Shown here one piece after another: positions 53,642 to 63,878 of a DNA stretch of 64,000 bases (position 1 is the stretch's first letter; the number at the start of each line of letters is the position of its first letter). The translations under genes were made by a program, and so were the position numbers. This stretch comes from Gemella haemolysans (lineage in GTDB: Bacteria > Bacillota > Bacilli > Staphylococcales > Gemellaceae). Where the stretch lies: contig NZ_CABFLN010000053.1 of NCBI RefSeq assembly GCF_901873445.1, positions 1-64,000 of the forward strand, given 5' to 3'. Below the pieces are notes generated by a model. The model searched no databases. It was not told the DNA's origin and was given only the letters and a program-made list of their open reading frames with translations.

Positions 53642-54826
53642 CTATTTAATTCTTCTTTTTTTCAGCTTTACCAACATAAATGATAAAATAATTACTCCTG
53701 CCAATGCCATAAATACTAACCATGTATTTTCTATTCCTACTCTATCAGTTAATAATCCATTTACAGATAGTAATATTGCTACAATAATAGATTCAAAAGT
53801 ATAAAATATAGAAACTGTAGTCGTTCTATTTTCATCACTTTTTACTAGATATTTATGCATAAATACATTGACCTGAATACTCATCATAGTAAAGAAAATT
53901 ATATACAGCATAAATAATAAAAACTTAGCATAAACATTCTGAATAAAGATAAACATTAATAACGTTCCAATATTAATAACTACAAATAAATACAATACAT
54001 GTAATTTTGATAATTCATTTGATAGTTTTTCATATATAAGACTCCCTAACATTCCACTAATAGAAATACCTACCCAAATATAACCAATTATATTAGCGTC
54101 AAGCTTTTCAAATACCGCTTGCCATTGATTAGATGGTCCAAGATCTAAGATAGACGGAATAACGAAAAGTATCATAAGAAATACACTACTTTTTACATAT
54201 AATGTTTCCTTCAGTGAGTTTTTAACCGTTCCAAATGATCCTTTTAATTTCTCGATTGATATTTTCTGTGTAATTTCTAAGTTTTTCATAAATAAAAATG
54301 TAATAAACAACGAAATAACAAAAACTGTCATACTTAAAATTATCGATAAACTTTTATAATAGACATACACGTACTTTGCACTTATAAATCCTATTATCGC
54401 TGAGAAAAATAGTGCATACAGTGAACTTCTTGAAAGAACTTTATCTATATCTATTTCTTCATTGTTTTTATTGTTTACATTGACCAACCAACTTGTTAAA
54501 GTTCCCGATTGAAATGACGTTGCAATTGCAGATAATATCGCAGATATGTATAACAAGATTAAACTATTACTAAGCAATAAGATTAAACCTATAACCCTAA
54601 AAACTGAACTAAGAAGACTACTATTTTTTGCTCCGATGTTATCAGTGATTGCCCCACAAGGAAGCTCAGTCATAAAAGAAGTCAACCAAAAAATCGATAA
54701 ATAAAGCCCTACTTCAGCAAAAGAAAAATCTTTTGACAACAAATAAATATATAAAATTGGATTAAAAAATGATAATGCTACCGTAACTAATATATTATAC
54801 AAATAATAAAATTTAGTATTATTCAT
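53642..54826 (-). CDS. MFS transporter
   Basis: 394 aa, about 12 membrane segments, with TELPCGAITDNIGAKNSSLLSS (~53-74) in the loop 2-3 position. Resembles the small Gram-positive MFS exporters found next to regulatory genes. Overlaps the DUF2087 gene by 8 bp, so the two are co-translated. Substrate unknown. Confidence 0.87.
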   Translation of the reverse strand: MNNTKFYYLYNILVTVALSFFNPILYIYLLSKDFSFAEVGLYLSIFWLTSFMTELPCGAITDNIGAKNSSLLSSVFRVIGLILLLSNSLILLYISAILSAIATSFQSGTLTSWLVNVNNKNNEEIDIDKVLSRSSLYALFFSAIIGFISAKYVYVYYKSLSIILSMTVFVISLFITFLFMKNLEITQKISIEKLKGSFGTVKNSLKETLYVKSSVFLMILFVIPSILDLGPSNQWQAVFEKLDANIIGYIWVGISISGMLGSLIYEKLSNELSKLHVLYLFVVINIGTLLMFIFIQNVYAKFLLFMLYIIFFTMMSIQVNVFMHKYLVKSDENRTTTVSIFYTFESIIVAILLSVNGLLTDRVGIENTWLVFMALAGVIILSFMLVKLKKRRIK

Positions 54827-55085
54827 CTTTTTCCCCTACAATCTTATACATTCTACCGTAATTATCTCTTTCTAAAAACTTATAATCAACAAGATATCTT
54901 CTAATTAGAGAATAATCTGGATAAATCTCCTTAATTGCTTCGTTTAATTCCTTCTCTGTAAACTCTAATGATTTTGCTTTCAACATCTCTAAAACTATTT
55001 GAAGAACAAGTATCTTGTTTTTTTCTTTTTTTGGTATCATCATTAATTTATCATTTTTAAAATATTTTATTTTTACTTCTTCCAT
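54819..55085 (-). CDS. DUF2087 domain protein, probable regulator
   Basis: 88 aa from ATG 55085; the upstream ATG at 55103 sits before the SD (AAAGGAAA). Core pattern: IPKKEKNKILVLQIVLEML, then EKELNEAIKEIYPDYSLIRRYLVDYKFLERDNYGRMYKI, the DUF2087 signature, often fused to or working as a transcription regulator. Paired with an MFS gene. Confidence 0.8.
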   Translation of the reverse strand: MEEVKIKYFKNDKLMMIPKKEKNKILVLQIVLEMLKAKSLEFTEKELNEAIKEIYPDYSLIRRYLVDYKFLERDNYGRMYKIVGEKDE

Positions 55086-55158
55086 ATTACAATTTCCTTT
55101 CAAATTTATTTTTTATATACTATTATATATTATATAAAATAAAAAACAAGTATAAAAA

Positions 55159-55195
55159 TAACCTCTAACTTAGTTTATACCATGTTAGAGGTTTT
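55159..55195 (-). terminator. ssb paralogue terminator
   Basis: AACCTCTAAC pairs with GTTAGAGGTT, then ATTTTTAT on the minus strand. Confidence 0.85.
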
Positions 55196-55218
55196 GCAAT
55201 CTAGTTTACTTTTTATTT

Positions 55219-55587
55219 CTATTGTCCTAGAACAAAAACGTCCTCAGCTTCTTTTTCTTCTTTTTTAGATCCTTTAGTTAAAAATGAAATTTTATTAGCT
55301 ATAATCTTAATTCTATAGTGGGTTACTCCGTCTTTATCTTTATAAACATTATTATTTAAAGTACCTACTATATTAAGCAAACTTCCTTTTTCACAGTATC
55401 TAGCTGTATTTTCTGCGATTTTACCAAAAGCAGTAAATTCGAAGAATTCAGTATCATAGTTTCCTTCTTTATTCTTAAAATCAGACTGAACTGCAATAGT
55501 AGCTTTAATATAACTTACTTTTTTATCACTTTCTTTTAATTCCGGTTTTTTTACTAATCTTCCTATTAAAATTACTTGATTTAACAT
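55219..55587 (-). CDS. Single-stranded DNA-binding protein, short paralogue
   Basis: 122 aa OB fold: MLNQVILIGRLVKKPEL, FEFTAFGKIAENTARYCEKGS and NNVYKDKDG. It ends at DVFVLGQ with no linker and no acidic DDDIPF-type tip, so it cannot recruit partners as SsbA does. This resembles competence-type SsbB. It stands alone, away from rpsF-rpsR. Confidence 0.9.
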   Translation of the reverse strand: MLNQVILIGRLVKKPELKESDKKVSYIKATIAVQSDFKNKEGNYDTEFFEFTAFGKIAENTARYCEKGSLLNIVGTLNNNVYKDKDGVTHYRIKIIANKISFLTKGSKKEEKEAEDVFVLGQ

Positions 55588-55652
55588 AATTTATCCTCCC
55601 TTAAAATAGTAATCTAGATTGCTATGAAAACATTAGGAAGATTATCTTAGTC

Positions 55653-55937
55653 TTATTTATTGATTAAAGTAACAAAAACTTCGCCATCTTTCAAAAATTC
55701 TGCATTAATATAATTATCACCATCAAAATGTAATACCTTACCTGGTTCTACGATATGAATTTCTTCATCATTTAAAAATACTTTAACTTCACCTTTGACA
55801 CAAGTGAATACTACTAAAGCTTCTGGATGATTGTGTTTAGGAATTACATCACCCTGTTTTCCTACTTTTTTTACTAATTTAAATCTATCATGTTTTTTTA
55901 ATAAACCTGCTTCTTCAAAAATTATTCCTACGCTCAT
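55653..55937 (-). CDS. Small cupin-domain protein
   Basis: 94 aa single cupin barrel: GDVIPKHNHPEALVVFTCVKGEV carries the His-rich first motif (KHNHPE) and HIVEPGKVLHFDGD the second. Function unknown. It follows the methyltransferase gene by 54 bp, so they probably form an operon. Confidence 0.85.
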   Translation of the reverse strand: MSVGIIFEEAGLLKKHDRFKLVKKVGKQGDVIPKHNHPEALVVFTCVKGEVKVFLNDEEIHIVEPGKVLHFDGDNYINAEFLKDGEVFVTLINK

Positions 55938-55991
55938 ATTAATTCTCCTTTATTTAAAAACTATTTTATATTTATTGCGCTTACACTCTTA

Positions 55992-56747
55992 TTATAGAAC
56001 TTTTTTATTAACAAAACAAATAAAATTCATATCTTTTTCCAATTTTTTAAAAACTACTCCCATCTTAATAAACTGTGATCTATTTTCTCTCTTAAATCCA
56101 TTTTTTATTATTTTTAACGTATTTAAAATACCTTCATCATCTACAAGTCCAGATACAGTGAGTAATGTAAGTTTATCATGAAGACTATTAACCGTCTTAA
56201 ATCCCGCTTCTTCAAATAATGATAGCCAATTTTCTTTCGGTAACGGAGAAACATTCATATTAATTGCATCAGACAATGTCTTTCTCGTTTCTTCATAATT
56301 ATTCAACAGCAGTATATCGTGAGTTAGAAGTAAGCCCTCTGGTTTTAATACTCTATAATATTCATTTAAGGCTTTAGATTTACTCTTATCACTAAACATA
56401 GTTAGCATAGCTTCATTTATAATATAATCAAAACTATTATCGGAGAACGTTAAATGAAATGCATCCGCCCTCATAAACTCGATATTCTTTAGATTATTCC
56501 TTACAACTTCAAGTTGTGCTTCTAAAATAGATTCTTTATCTACGTCTATTCCTATAAAGGTAGTCTTAGGATATCGTTTGGCTAAAGATATTAGATTTAT
56601 TCCTCTATTACATGCAACTTCTAAAACACGATTTCCAGCTTCAAACTTTATATGTGCAATCAGAAAATTAGTTCCTTTAACCCCTCCAGGTCTTAATCTA
56701 GTTTTACCTAGTTTTTTTAAAAATTTATGCCCCATTTCTTTTTTCAT
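55992..56747 (-). CDS. SAM-dependent methyltransferase
   Basis: 251 aa. Motif I RVLEVACNRGINLISLA (~39-55) has Asn-Arg in place of the usual Gly-x, motif II FIGIDVDKESI, and LTFSDNSFDYIINEAML near 105. UbiE/COQ5-like fold. Leads a two-gene unit with a cupin protein. Substrate unknown. Confidence 0.85.
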   Translation of the reverse strand: MKKEMGHKFLKKLGKTRLRPGGVKGTNFLIAHIKFEAGNRVLEVACNRGINLISLAKRYPKTTFIGIDVDKESILEAQLEVVRNNLKNIEFMRADAFHLTFSDNSFDYIINEAMLTMFSDKSKSKALNEYYRVLKPEGLLLTHDILLLNNYEETRKTLSDAINMNVSPLPKENWLSLFEEAGFKTVNSLHDKLTLLTVSGLVDDEGILNTLKIIKNGFKRENRSQFIKMGVVFKKLEKDMNFICFVNKKVL

Positions 56748-56801
56748 AATGACCCTCCACGTTTTATATTATACTTTTATTGTACAATATGCTAAAATAA
56801 A

Positions 56802-56846
56802 AATCCAGAAATAACTGATAATAATTATCGATTATTTCTGGATTTC
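56802..56846 (-). terminator. Terminator of the MarR operon
   Basis: AAATCCAGAAATAA pairs with TTATTTCTGGATTT, T-rich on the minus side. Confidence 0.85.
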
Positions 56847-56879
56847 TCGGAATAATATTGTTAATAAATTTTCCCTTGT

Positions 56880-57524
56880 TTAAAAATCATTATAAGTATA
56901 TGTTCCTTCACCTTTATTTTCAGTAGCGAAGCGAACTATTACTTTTCCTAATAAACTAGCCTCTATTGGACTATATTTTTTCAATTTTCCTTTTAACAAC
57001 GCTTTGAAAATCGGTGTTAATTTTAAAAATACTTCCTCAAGAATTCTCTTATCTTCTCTTTTACTAATGAGTAGTGAAGGTCTAAATATTCTAAGAACAC
57101 CTAAATTCATCTCATTCAATCTGTCCTCTAATTCACCTTTTAATGAAGTATAGAAACTTTTAGATTTGCTATTAGCTCCCATAGCCGAAACCACATTAAA
57201 ACTTCTAATTTTCCCTTCACAAAGTTTAGCAAAATTCACAGTATAATCTACATCTATTTTTCTTTGATTTTCCTTTGAACCTGCAATTTTTATCGTCGTA
57301 CCAAGACTAGCAAAAACATCCACATTTTCTAAAATATTCGTATCAAAATTAATATTTTCAAAATCTATAATTATCTTTTCCAACCTACTATCGTCAGGTA
57401 ATTTACTAATAGAACTTCTCCCTAGAATATAAATTCTATCATAATATTCACCGCTCAGTATCTCATTTAAAATTTCTTTACCTACTACGCCAGTAGCACC
57501 AATAATTACCGCTGTGTTTTTCAT
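56880..57524 (-). CDS. NAD(P)-binding oxidoreductase (HTATIP2-like)
   Basis: 214 aa Rossmann protein: GATGVVGKEIL (8-18), FASLGTTIKIAGSKENQRKIDVDY in the family position, VSAMGANSKSKSFY and RPSLLISKRED. Third gene of a MarR-led operon with a DUF1304 membrane protein. Confidence 0.85.
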   Translation of the reverse strand: MKNTAVIIGATGVVGKEILNEILSGEYYDRIYILGRSSISKLPDDSRLEKIIIDFENINFDTNILENVDVFASLGTTIKIAGSKENQRKIDVDYTVNFAKLCEGKIRSFNVVSAMGANSKSKSFYTSLKGELEDRLNEMNLGVLRIFRPSLLISKREDKRILEEVFLKLTPIFKALLKGKLKKYSPIEASLLGKVIVRFATENKGEGTYTYNDF

Positions 57525-57536
57525 ACGTATACCTCT

Positions 57537-57896
57537 CTAAAATAATAATGTAATTAAAGCTAAGATTGGTAATCCACCTTGCTTTAATATTATTTTTTTA
57601 TCACTTGTTAAACCACCATATATAGCAACAAGTATAATATATACCAATAGCATTCCTACTATTTCTTTAGGATTTTTTGAGAAAAATGTTCCATATAGAA
57701 GCCCAACTCCTATTAATCCATTATATACACCTTGATTTTTAAATAATATGTTTAAATTCGGTCTTTTCAATTCTTCTTTTGAAATATTAAATACTCTACT
57801 TGTACTATCTGAATCTGTTGCAAAAGTTTCTAAGTACATTATATAGAAAAATAATACTGCCACTAACACTGTTAAAATAGTTGATATTATATTCAT
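57537..57896 (-). CDS. DUF1304 membrane protein
   Basis: 119 aa, four hydrophobic segments. FYIMYLETFAT near 17-27, FKNQGVYNGLIGVGLLYG (~53-70) and KQGGLPILALI at the end are family signatures. Role unknown. 12 bp after the MarR gene. Confidence 0.88.
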   Translation of the reverse strand: MNIISTILTVLVAVLFFYIMYLETFATDSDSTSRVFNISKEELKRPNLNILFKNQGVYNGLIGVGLLYGTFFSKNPKEIVGMLLVYIILVAIYGGLTSDKKIILKQGGLPILALITLLF

Positions 57897-57908
57897 TTTT
57901 ACCTCTTC

Positions 57909-58322
57909 TTAAATTAAACTTTTATTAAATTTATCTAATAATTTAGTCATATTTTTTAGATCTTCATCTGTAAAATCCTCACTTATAATATTTCTGATAT
58001 CAGTATCTTTAGTACAACTATCAATTTTGTTTTTTGAAGCTTCAGTTATTTCTACATAGATTTCTCTATTGTTTTCTTTATTACGACGCTTATTAATATA
58101 TCCTGCTTCTTCTAATTTTTTTAAATGTCTAGTTATAGCAGCAGCGTCTATTTCTAAAATCTTAGATAGCTGTTTAGGGGTTGCTACATCAACTTCATAT
58201 AAATACTTTATAATTTGAAATCTAGTTAAACTTATTCCTAATTTCTTCTCAAATATATTAGCAATCTTTCTCTCTAACACTTTCAAATCATGCAGTAAAT
58301 TTACATACTCTCTTACGTTCAT
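57909..58322 (-). CDS. MarR family transcriptional regulator
   Basis: 137 aa winged helix: LTRFQIIKYLYEVDVATPKQLSKILEIDAAAITRHLKKLEEAGYINKRRNKENNR-type core. Strong SD GGAGG. Heads a three-gene operon. Two TTGAC-x-GTCAA palindromes in its promoter are likely its own operators. Confidence 0.9.
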   Translation of the reverse strand: MNVREYVNLLHDLKVLERKIANIFEKKLGISLTRFQIIKYLYEVDVATPKQLSKILEIDAAAITRHLKKLEEAGYINKRRNKENNREIYVEITEASKNKIDSCTKDTDIRNIISEDFTDEDLKNMTKLLDKFNKSLI

Positions 58323-58341
58323 TCACATAACCTCCTCTTTT

Positions 58342-58355
58342 ATTGACTAGTCAAT
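58342..58355 (-). promoter_or_regulatory. Palindromic operator, MarR operon
   Basis: ATTGACTAGTCAAT is a perfect 14 bp palindrome downstream of the -10. A related TTGACTTGTCAA covers the -35. Confidence 0.65.
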
Positions 58356-58368
58356 TATTGATAGTTTT

Positions 58369-58398
58369 ATTATAACTCAATCATAGTTGACTTGTCAA
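58369..58398 (-). promoter_or_regulatory. Promoter of the MarR operon
   Basis: Minus strand TTGACA (58398-58393), 18 nt, TATAAT (58374-58369). The -35 is part of the second palindrome (58387-58398). Confidence 0.7.
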
Positions 58399-58424
58399 TT
58401 ATAATGCAAAAAAAAAGAATAAAA

Positions 58425-58462
58425 AAGAAGAAGAGTAATTAAAAATCACTCTTCCTTTTTTA
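58425..58462 (-). terminator. Terminator after the AlkD-like gene
   Basis: GGAAGAGTGATT pairs with AATTACTCTTC, then CTTTTTTATT on the minus strand. Confidence 0.8.
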
Positions 58463-59125
58463 TTAATTTAAGTACTTACTAGCTTCTCTTAAACTAAGAT
58501 TCGCCATTTCACTTCTATTTTTTTCTATAAATTTCCTAACCCATTCTGGATTAACTTTTGAATAATCTCGAAGTGCCCATCCTATAGCTTTGTTAATGAA
58601 GAATTCACTATCACACAAATTATCTTCTAGTATTGTTTCTAATAGAAGTTTGTCTACATTTTCTTTGAATGATAATTGATGTAAAATTGCAACTCTTCTT
58701 AACCAGATGTCATTTTCTTTTTTAGACCATTCTAACATCAAAGTTTTTAATTCCTTGTTACGGTTCACAACATCACCAATAATCTTAGATAGTAAATCAA
58801 CTGTATCCCACCAAGATTTAGTAACTACAAGATACTTCAACTTAGAAATATCACCTTTTTTTAAAAACTTTTGCATCGTTTTTAAATAATATACTACGGC
58901 ATATTGAAATTCTCTTTCCTCTTTATTCCAACATGCTTCAATAAAATTCCAATCTATTGCTTTTGTTTTTCTAGCTGTAGGAAAATATTTCTTATATAAT
59001 TCTATTCTTTTAGGTCCTCTTATACCAAGAAATCTAAATTTATCCTGCATGTACTTTTCCATAGATTCAGCTAAAAGTTCATTACGATTTTCTTCAAGTT
59101 CTGTTATTAAACCTGATAATTCCAT
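58463..59125 (-). CDS. DNA alkylation repair protein (AlkD-like)
   Basis: 220 aa, all-helical HEAT-like. Family signatures: FRFLGIRGPKRIEL (~29-42), KSWWDTVDLLS (~103-113) with the catalytic-site Trp and Asp, and AIGWALRDYSKVNP (~182-195). AlkD excises bulky or cationic alkyl-purines without base flipping. Starts 16 bp after pyrG ends. Confidence 0.92.
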   Translation of the reverse strand: MELSGLITELEENRNELLAESMEKYMQDKFRFLGIRGPKRIELYKKYFPTARKTKAIDWNFIEACWNKEEREFQYAVVYYLKTMQKFLKKGDISKLKYLVVTKSWWDTVDLLSKIIGDVVNRNKELKTLMLEWSKKENDIWLRRVAILHQLSFKENVDKLLLETILEDNLCDSEFFINKAIGWALRDYSKVNPEWVRKFIEKNRSEMANLSLREASKYLN

Positions 59126-59141
59126 ATTAAATCTCTATTTC

Positions 59142-60755
<1,614 letters not shown>

Positions 60756-60761
60756 CTATTA

Positions 60762-60828
60762 AAAATAATAAACCCCCTACGAAATTATCGCAGGGGGTGG
60801 TTTCTTAAATCACTCTTTAAGAGTGCCC
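60762..60828 (-). promoter_or_regulatory. pyrG CTP-sensing attenuator leader
   Basis: The predicted transcript starts GGGC (60828-60825), as in B. subtilis pyrG, followed by a GCACTCTT/AAGAGTG hairpin, then a terminator ACCCCCTGCGA...TCGTAGGGGGT (60798-60772) with T-rich tail. In the known mechanism, low CTP causes repeated G addition at the 5' end and the poly-G pairs with the C-tract of the terminator. All parts are visible here. Confidence 0.75.
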
Positions 60829-60835
60829 GTATATT

Positions 60836-60864
60836 ATTCTAGCATAACGCAATATTTTTAGCAA
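60836..60864 (-). promoter_or_regulatory. pyrG promoter
   Basis: Minus strand TTGCTA (60864-60859), 17 nt, TAGAAT (60841-60836) with upstream TG; the GGGC start is 8 nt below the -10. Confidence 0.75.
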
Positions 60865-60906
60865 CTAAAATAATTCGATATATATAATTTTCTTTATGAT
60901 TGAATA

Positions 60907-61458
60907 TTAAAAGAATTTGAACGAACTAAATGGATAGTATCTTAAACTTACTTTTCCAATCATCGCTTCTTTTTTAACAAATCCAAATACACGACTGTCC
61001 GTACTGTGTTGTCTGTTATCTCCAAGTACAAAGTATGTTCCTTCAGGTACAGTCTTAGATTTCGTACTACTTAAAAATTCAATATTAAAGTCCGGTGTAA
61101 ATGGTGCTGTTCCTGAAGCCTTAGCCTCTTTTATTTTCTGAGCTAAGTAAGGCTCATCTACTTTTTGACCATTTACATATAATACGTCGTTTCTGTACTC
61201 AATAGTATCTCCAGGAACTCCAATAATTCGTTTAATATAATCATCAGTTTCATTAGCGTGGAAAACAACTTCATCTCCACGTTCAAAGTTCTTACTAAAT
61301 TTATTAACGAAAACTTTATCGTTATCAGCGAATGTATAATCCATTGAGTGACCTTTTACTGTGAAAGGTGCAATAACATATGTGCTTAGAACAAGATAAA
61401 TAGCTATCGAAACTACAACAACTACTACCCATTCCATAATTTCTCTTAAAATTTTCAC
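60907..61458 (-). CDS. lepB: Signal peptidase I
   Basis: 183 aa. One membrane anchor (~10-30). Catalytic Ser38 in GHSMDYTF and Lys76 in YIKRIIGVPGD, later YFVLGDNRQHSTDSR. Releases secreted proteins such as the adhesin and nuclease of this window. Confidence 0.95.
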   Translation of the reverse strand: MKILREIMEWVVVVVVSIAIYLVLSTYVIAPFTVKGHSMDYTFADNDKVFVNKFSKNFERGDEVVFHANETDDYIKRIIGVPGDTIEYRNDVLYVNGQKVDEPYLAQKIKEAKASGTAPFTPDFNIEFLSSTKSKTVPEGTYFVLGDNRQHSTDSRVFGFVKKEAMIGKVSLRYYPFSSFKFF

Positions 61459-61691
61459 TGGTATATCCCTCTTTTATTTTATTTATGATTAATAATTCTA
61501 TCATATATCAAAAGAAAAATCAAAAATAATTCTTTTATACTATTGTTATTATAATTATTAACTCTATTATAATTTTAAATCTCTACACTACGAATAAATC
61601 ATTTATGTTCTATTAAATCTATTCATCTCACATAATTCAAAGACTTGCTTATCTATATAATTTATGAAAATAATAATTGAAAGCACTTTTA

Positions 61692-61719
61692 TTGAATTAT
61701 TTTACCGTTATGCTATAAT
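61692..61719 (+). promoter_or_regulatory. Promoter of the thiamine-precursor transporter operon
   Basis: TTGAAT (61692-61697), 16 nt, TATAAT (61714-61719) with TG upstream of the -10. Confidence 0.75.
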
Positions 61720-61724
61720 TATTT

Positions 61725-61804
61725 ATACGGGAGTCTGTGAACAGTCTGAGAGGAAATATCAATATTTCGACCGCGCCTGATCTGGATAATGCCAGCGTAG
61801 GTAG
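61725..61804 (+). promoter_or_regulatory. TPP riboswitch aptamer
   Basis: Contains CTGAGAGG and the highly conserved CCTGATCTGGATAATGCCAGCGTAGG, in order. Upstream of a thiamine-related ABC transporter. Confidence 0.95.
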
Positions 61805-61829
61805 ACTTAGCTTAAAGACAAAACTTAGA

Positions 61830-61857
61830 CCCCCCTTATATTGTAAGGAGGTTTTTT
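61830..61857 (+). terminator. Riboswitch expression-platform hairpin over the SD
   Basis: CC(C)CCCTTA pairs with TAAGGAGG, the SD of the first gene, then TTTTTT. It could both terminate transcription and hide the SD. Confidence 0.75.
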
Positions 61858-61860
61858 ATT

Positions 61861-62142
61861 TTGATAAATTGCAGTATTGCATTACAAATTCTTCCACTTG
61901 ATAACCATGTTGGAAGAATAGAAATTATAGATAAAGTTATCTATTTTCTACAAAATAAACATTCTAATATTAAGGTAACTCCATTTGAAACAGTCATCGA
62001 AGGAGAATTTAATGACCTTATGAATACATTAAAAGAATGTTTAGTCCTAGCGGGTGAGGACAGCAAAAATATTTTTGCAAATGTGAAAATTAACTACGGA
62101 GATGTTTTAACTATTGATGAGAAAATTAGCAAATTTAATTAA
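61861..62142 (+). CDS. Thiamine-binding protein (MTH1187/YkoF-like)
   Basis: 93 aa with a TTG start 9 nt after AAGGAGG. Ferredoxin-like fold: SIALQILPLDN, then IDKVIYFLQNKH, VTPFETVIEGEFNDLM and VKINYG. Cytoplasmic relatives bind thiamine or HMP. First gene of a TPP-controlled ABC operon. Confidence 0.85.
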   Translation: MINCSIALQILPLDNHVGRIEIIDKVIYFLQNKHSNIKVTPFETVIEGEFNDLMNTLKECLVLAGEDSKNIFANVKINYGDVLTIDEKISKFN

Positions 62143-62902
62143 TAAATACGCTGCAACTATTTCTATGTTGTGCTTAGTCATAATTTGGCAAGGTGCTGGA
62201 AACCTTGGTTTATTACCTAAATACATTATTCCAACACCCATTGAAATAGTAAAAGCATTTATAAAAAACTATCAACTATTAATATTTCACAGCAAAATCA
62301 CCCTACTCGAAGCTATAATAGGATTATTCCTAGGAATAGTCATAGCTTGGCTTCTTGCTTTAATTATGGATAGTATACCAATATTTAATAAGACCATTTA
62401 TCCACTTTTAGTACTAACTCAAACCATTCCAACTATAGCCATAGCACCTATCCTTGTTCTTTGGCTTGGATATGGACTAACTCCTAAGATTGTATTGATT
62501 GTTTTAACGACAACATTCCCAATAGTTGTTAGTATTCTAGATGGATTTAGAAACTGTGATAAAGATATGATTACTCTATTACGTCTTATGAATGCGAGTA
62601 AATTCCAAATACTTTGGCATGTTAAAATTCCTACTAGTCTTAGCTATTTCTATGCAGGGCTTAGAGTCAGCGTCTCTTATGCATTTATCGCTGCAGTGGT
62701 AGCTGAATGGCTTGGAGGATTTGAAGGACTTGGAGTATACATGATTAAAGCAAAAAAACTTTTTGAATATGATACTATGTTTGCAATTATCATATTAGTA
62801 TCAGTTATTAGTTTACTAAGTATTGAACTTGTTAAACTAAGTGAGAAAAAATTTATTAAATGGAAATATATAGGAGAAAATCATGAAAAAGATATTAACT
62901 AG
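62117..62902 (+). CDS. ABC transporter permease, thiamine precursor (ThiX-like)
   Basis: 261 aa, about six membrane segments. Start taken as ATG 62117, next to an in-frame TTG at 62114; it overlaps the preceding gene. BPD_transp_1 domain; the EAA-like loop ITLLRLMNASKFQILWHVKIPTSL contacts the ATPase. Works with the next two genes. Confidence 0.9.
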   Translation: MRKLANLINKYAATISMLCLVIIWQGAGNLGLLPKYIIPTPIEIVKAFIKNYQLLIFHSKITLLEAIIGLFLGIVIAWLLALIMDSIPIFNKTIYPLLVLTQTIPTIAIAPILVLWLGYGLTPKIVLIVLTTTFPIVVSILDGFRNCDKDMITLLRLMNASKFQILWHVKIPTSLSYFYAGLRVSVSYAFIAAVVAEWLGGFEGLGVYMIKAKKLFEYDTMFAIIILVSVISLLSIELVKLSEKKFIKWKYIGENHEKDIN

Positions 62903-63878
62903 CATTTTTGCATTTATCTTAGCAATTTCATTAACTGCATGTAGCACAGTTAATAAAAATGCAGAGAAAAAAGAACTTAAAAAAGTTGACTTCGTTCTTG
63001 ACTGGGCGATTAATACTAACCATACAGGTCTATATGTAGCGAAGGAAAAAGGATACTTTGCTGAAGAAGGTATCGATCTTGATATTAAACCAGCACCTGA
63101 AGACAGTACTTCTGATTTAATTATTAACAATAAAGCACCTTTTGGAATTTATTACCAAGATTCAATGGCTAACAAACTTTCTAAAGGAGCAGGAATCACT
63201 GCAGTTGCTGCTATTATCGAACACAACACTTCTGGTATCATTTCACTTAAGAAAAACAACATTAAAGAACCAAAAGATTTACAAGGTAAAAAATACGGAA
63301 CTTGGAATGATCCAGTAGAATTAGCAATGGTTAAATCACTAATTCAAAAACAAGGAGGAGACGCTAATAAATTAAACTTAGCTCCAAACACAGATACTAA
63401 TTCTGTTACTCCATTAGAAAACGGTCTTTTCGATGCTGCTTGGATTTACTATGCTTGGGATGGTAAATTAGCAGAAAGTATGAAATTAGATATTAACTAC
63501 TTCTACTTAAAAGATTTCAATAAAGACTTAGACTACTATTCTCCAGTAATTATTGCTAATAATGATTACCTAAAAGAAAATAAAGAAGAAGCTAAAAAAG
63601 TTCTTAAAGCTATTAAGAAAGGATATGTCTATGCTATTGAACATCCTGAAGAAGCTGCAGAGATTTTAATAAAAAATGCTCCAGAATTAAAAGATAAAAA
63701 AGATTTCATCGTTGAATCTCAAAAATATTTATCTAAACAATATGCATCAAACAAAGATCACTGGGGTGAATTCGACGCTAACAGATGGAATGCATTCTAC
63801 CGTTGGGTTAACGACAACAAAATCACTGAAAAACCTCTTGCAGAAAATACTGGATTCAGCAATGACTTTATAAAATAA
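62883..63878 (+). CDS. Thiamine precursor (HMP-type) substrate-binding lipoprotein (ThiY-like)
   Basis: 331 aa. Lipobox LTAC with Cys20. NMT1/THI5-like domain: FVLDWAINTNHTGLYVAKEKGYF (in the family's WxxNTNHxGxYVAxxxGY pattern) and YGTWNDPVELAMVKSLI. Related proteins bind formylaminopyrimidine or HMP. Overlaps the permease gene by 20 bp; SD AGGAG. Confidence 0.9.
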   Translation: MKKILTSIFAFILAISLTACSTVNKNAEKKELKKVDFVLDWAINTNHTGLYVAKEKGYFAEEGIDLDIKPAPEDSTSDLIINNKAPFGIYYQDSMANKLSKGAGITAVAAIIEHNTSGIISLKKNNIKEPKDLQGKKYGTWNDPVELAMVKSLIQKQGGDANKLNLAPNTDTNSVTPLENGLFDAAWIYYAWDGKLAESMKLDINYFYLKDFNKDLDYYSPVIIANNDYLKENKEEAKKVLKAIKKGYVYAIEHPEEAAEILIKNAPELKDKKDFIVESQKYLSKQYASNKDHWGEFDANRWNAFYRWVNDNKITEKPLAENTGFSNDFIK

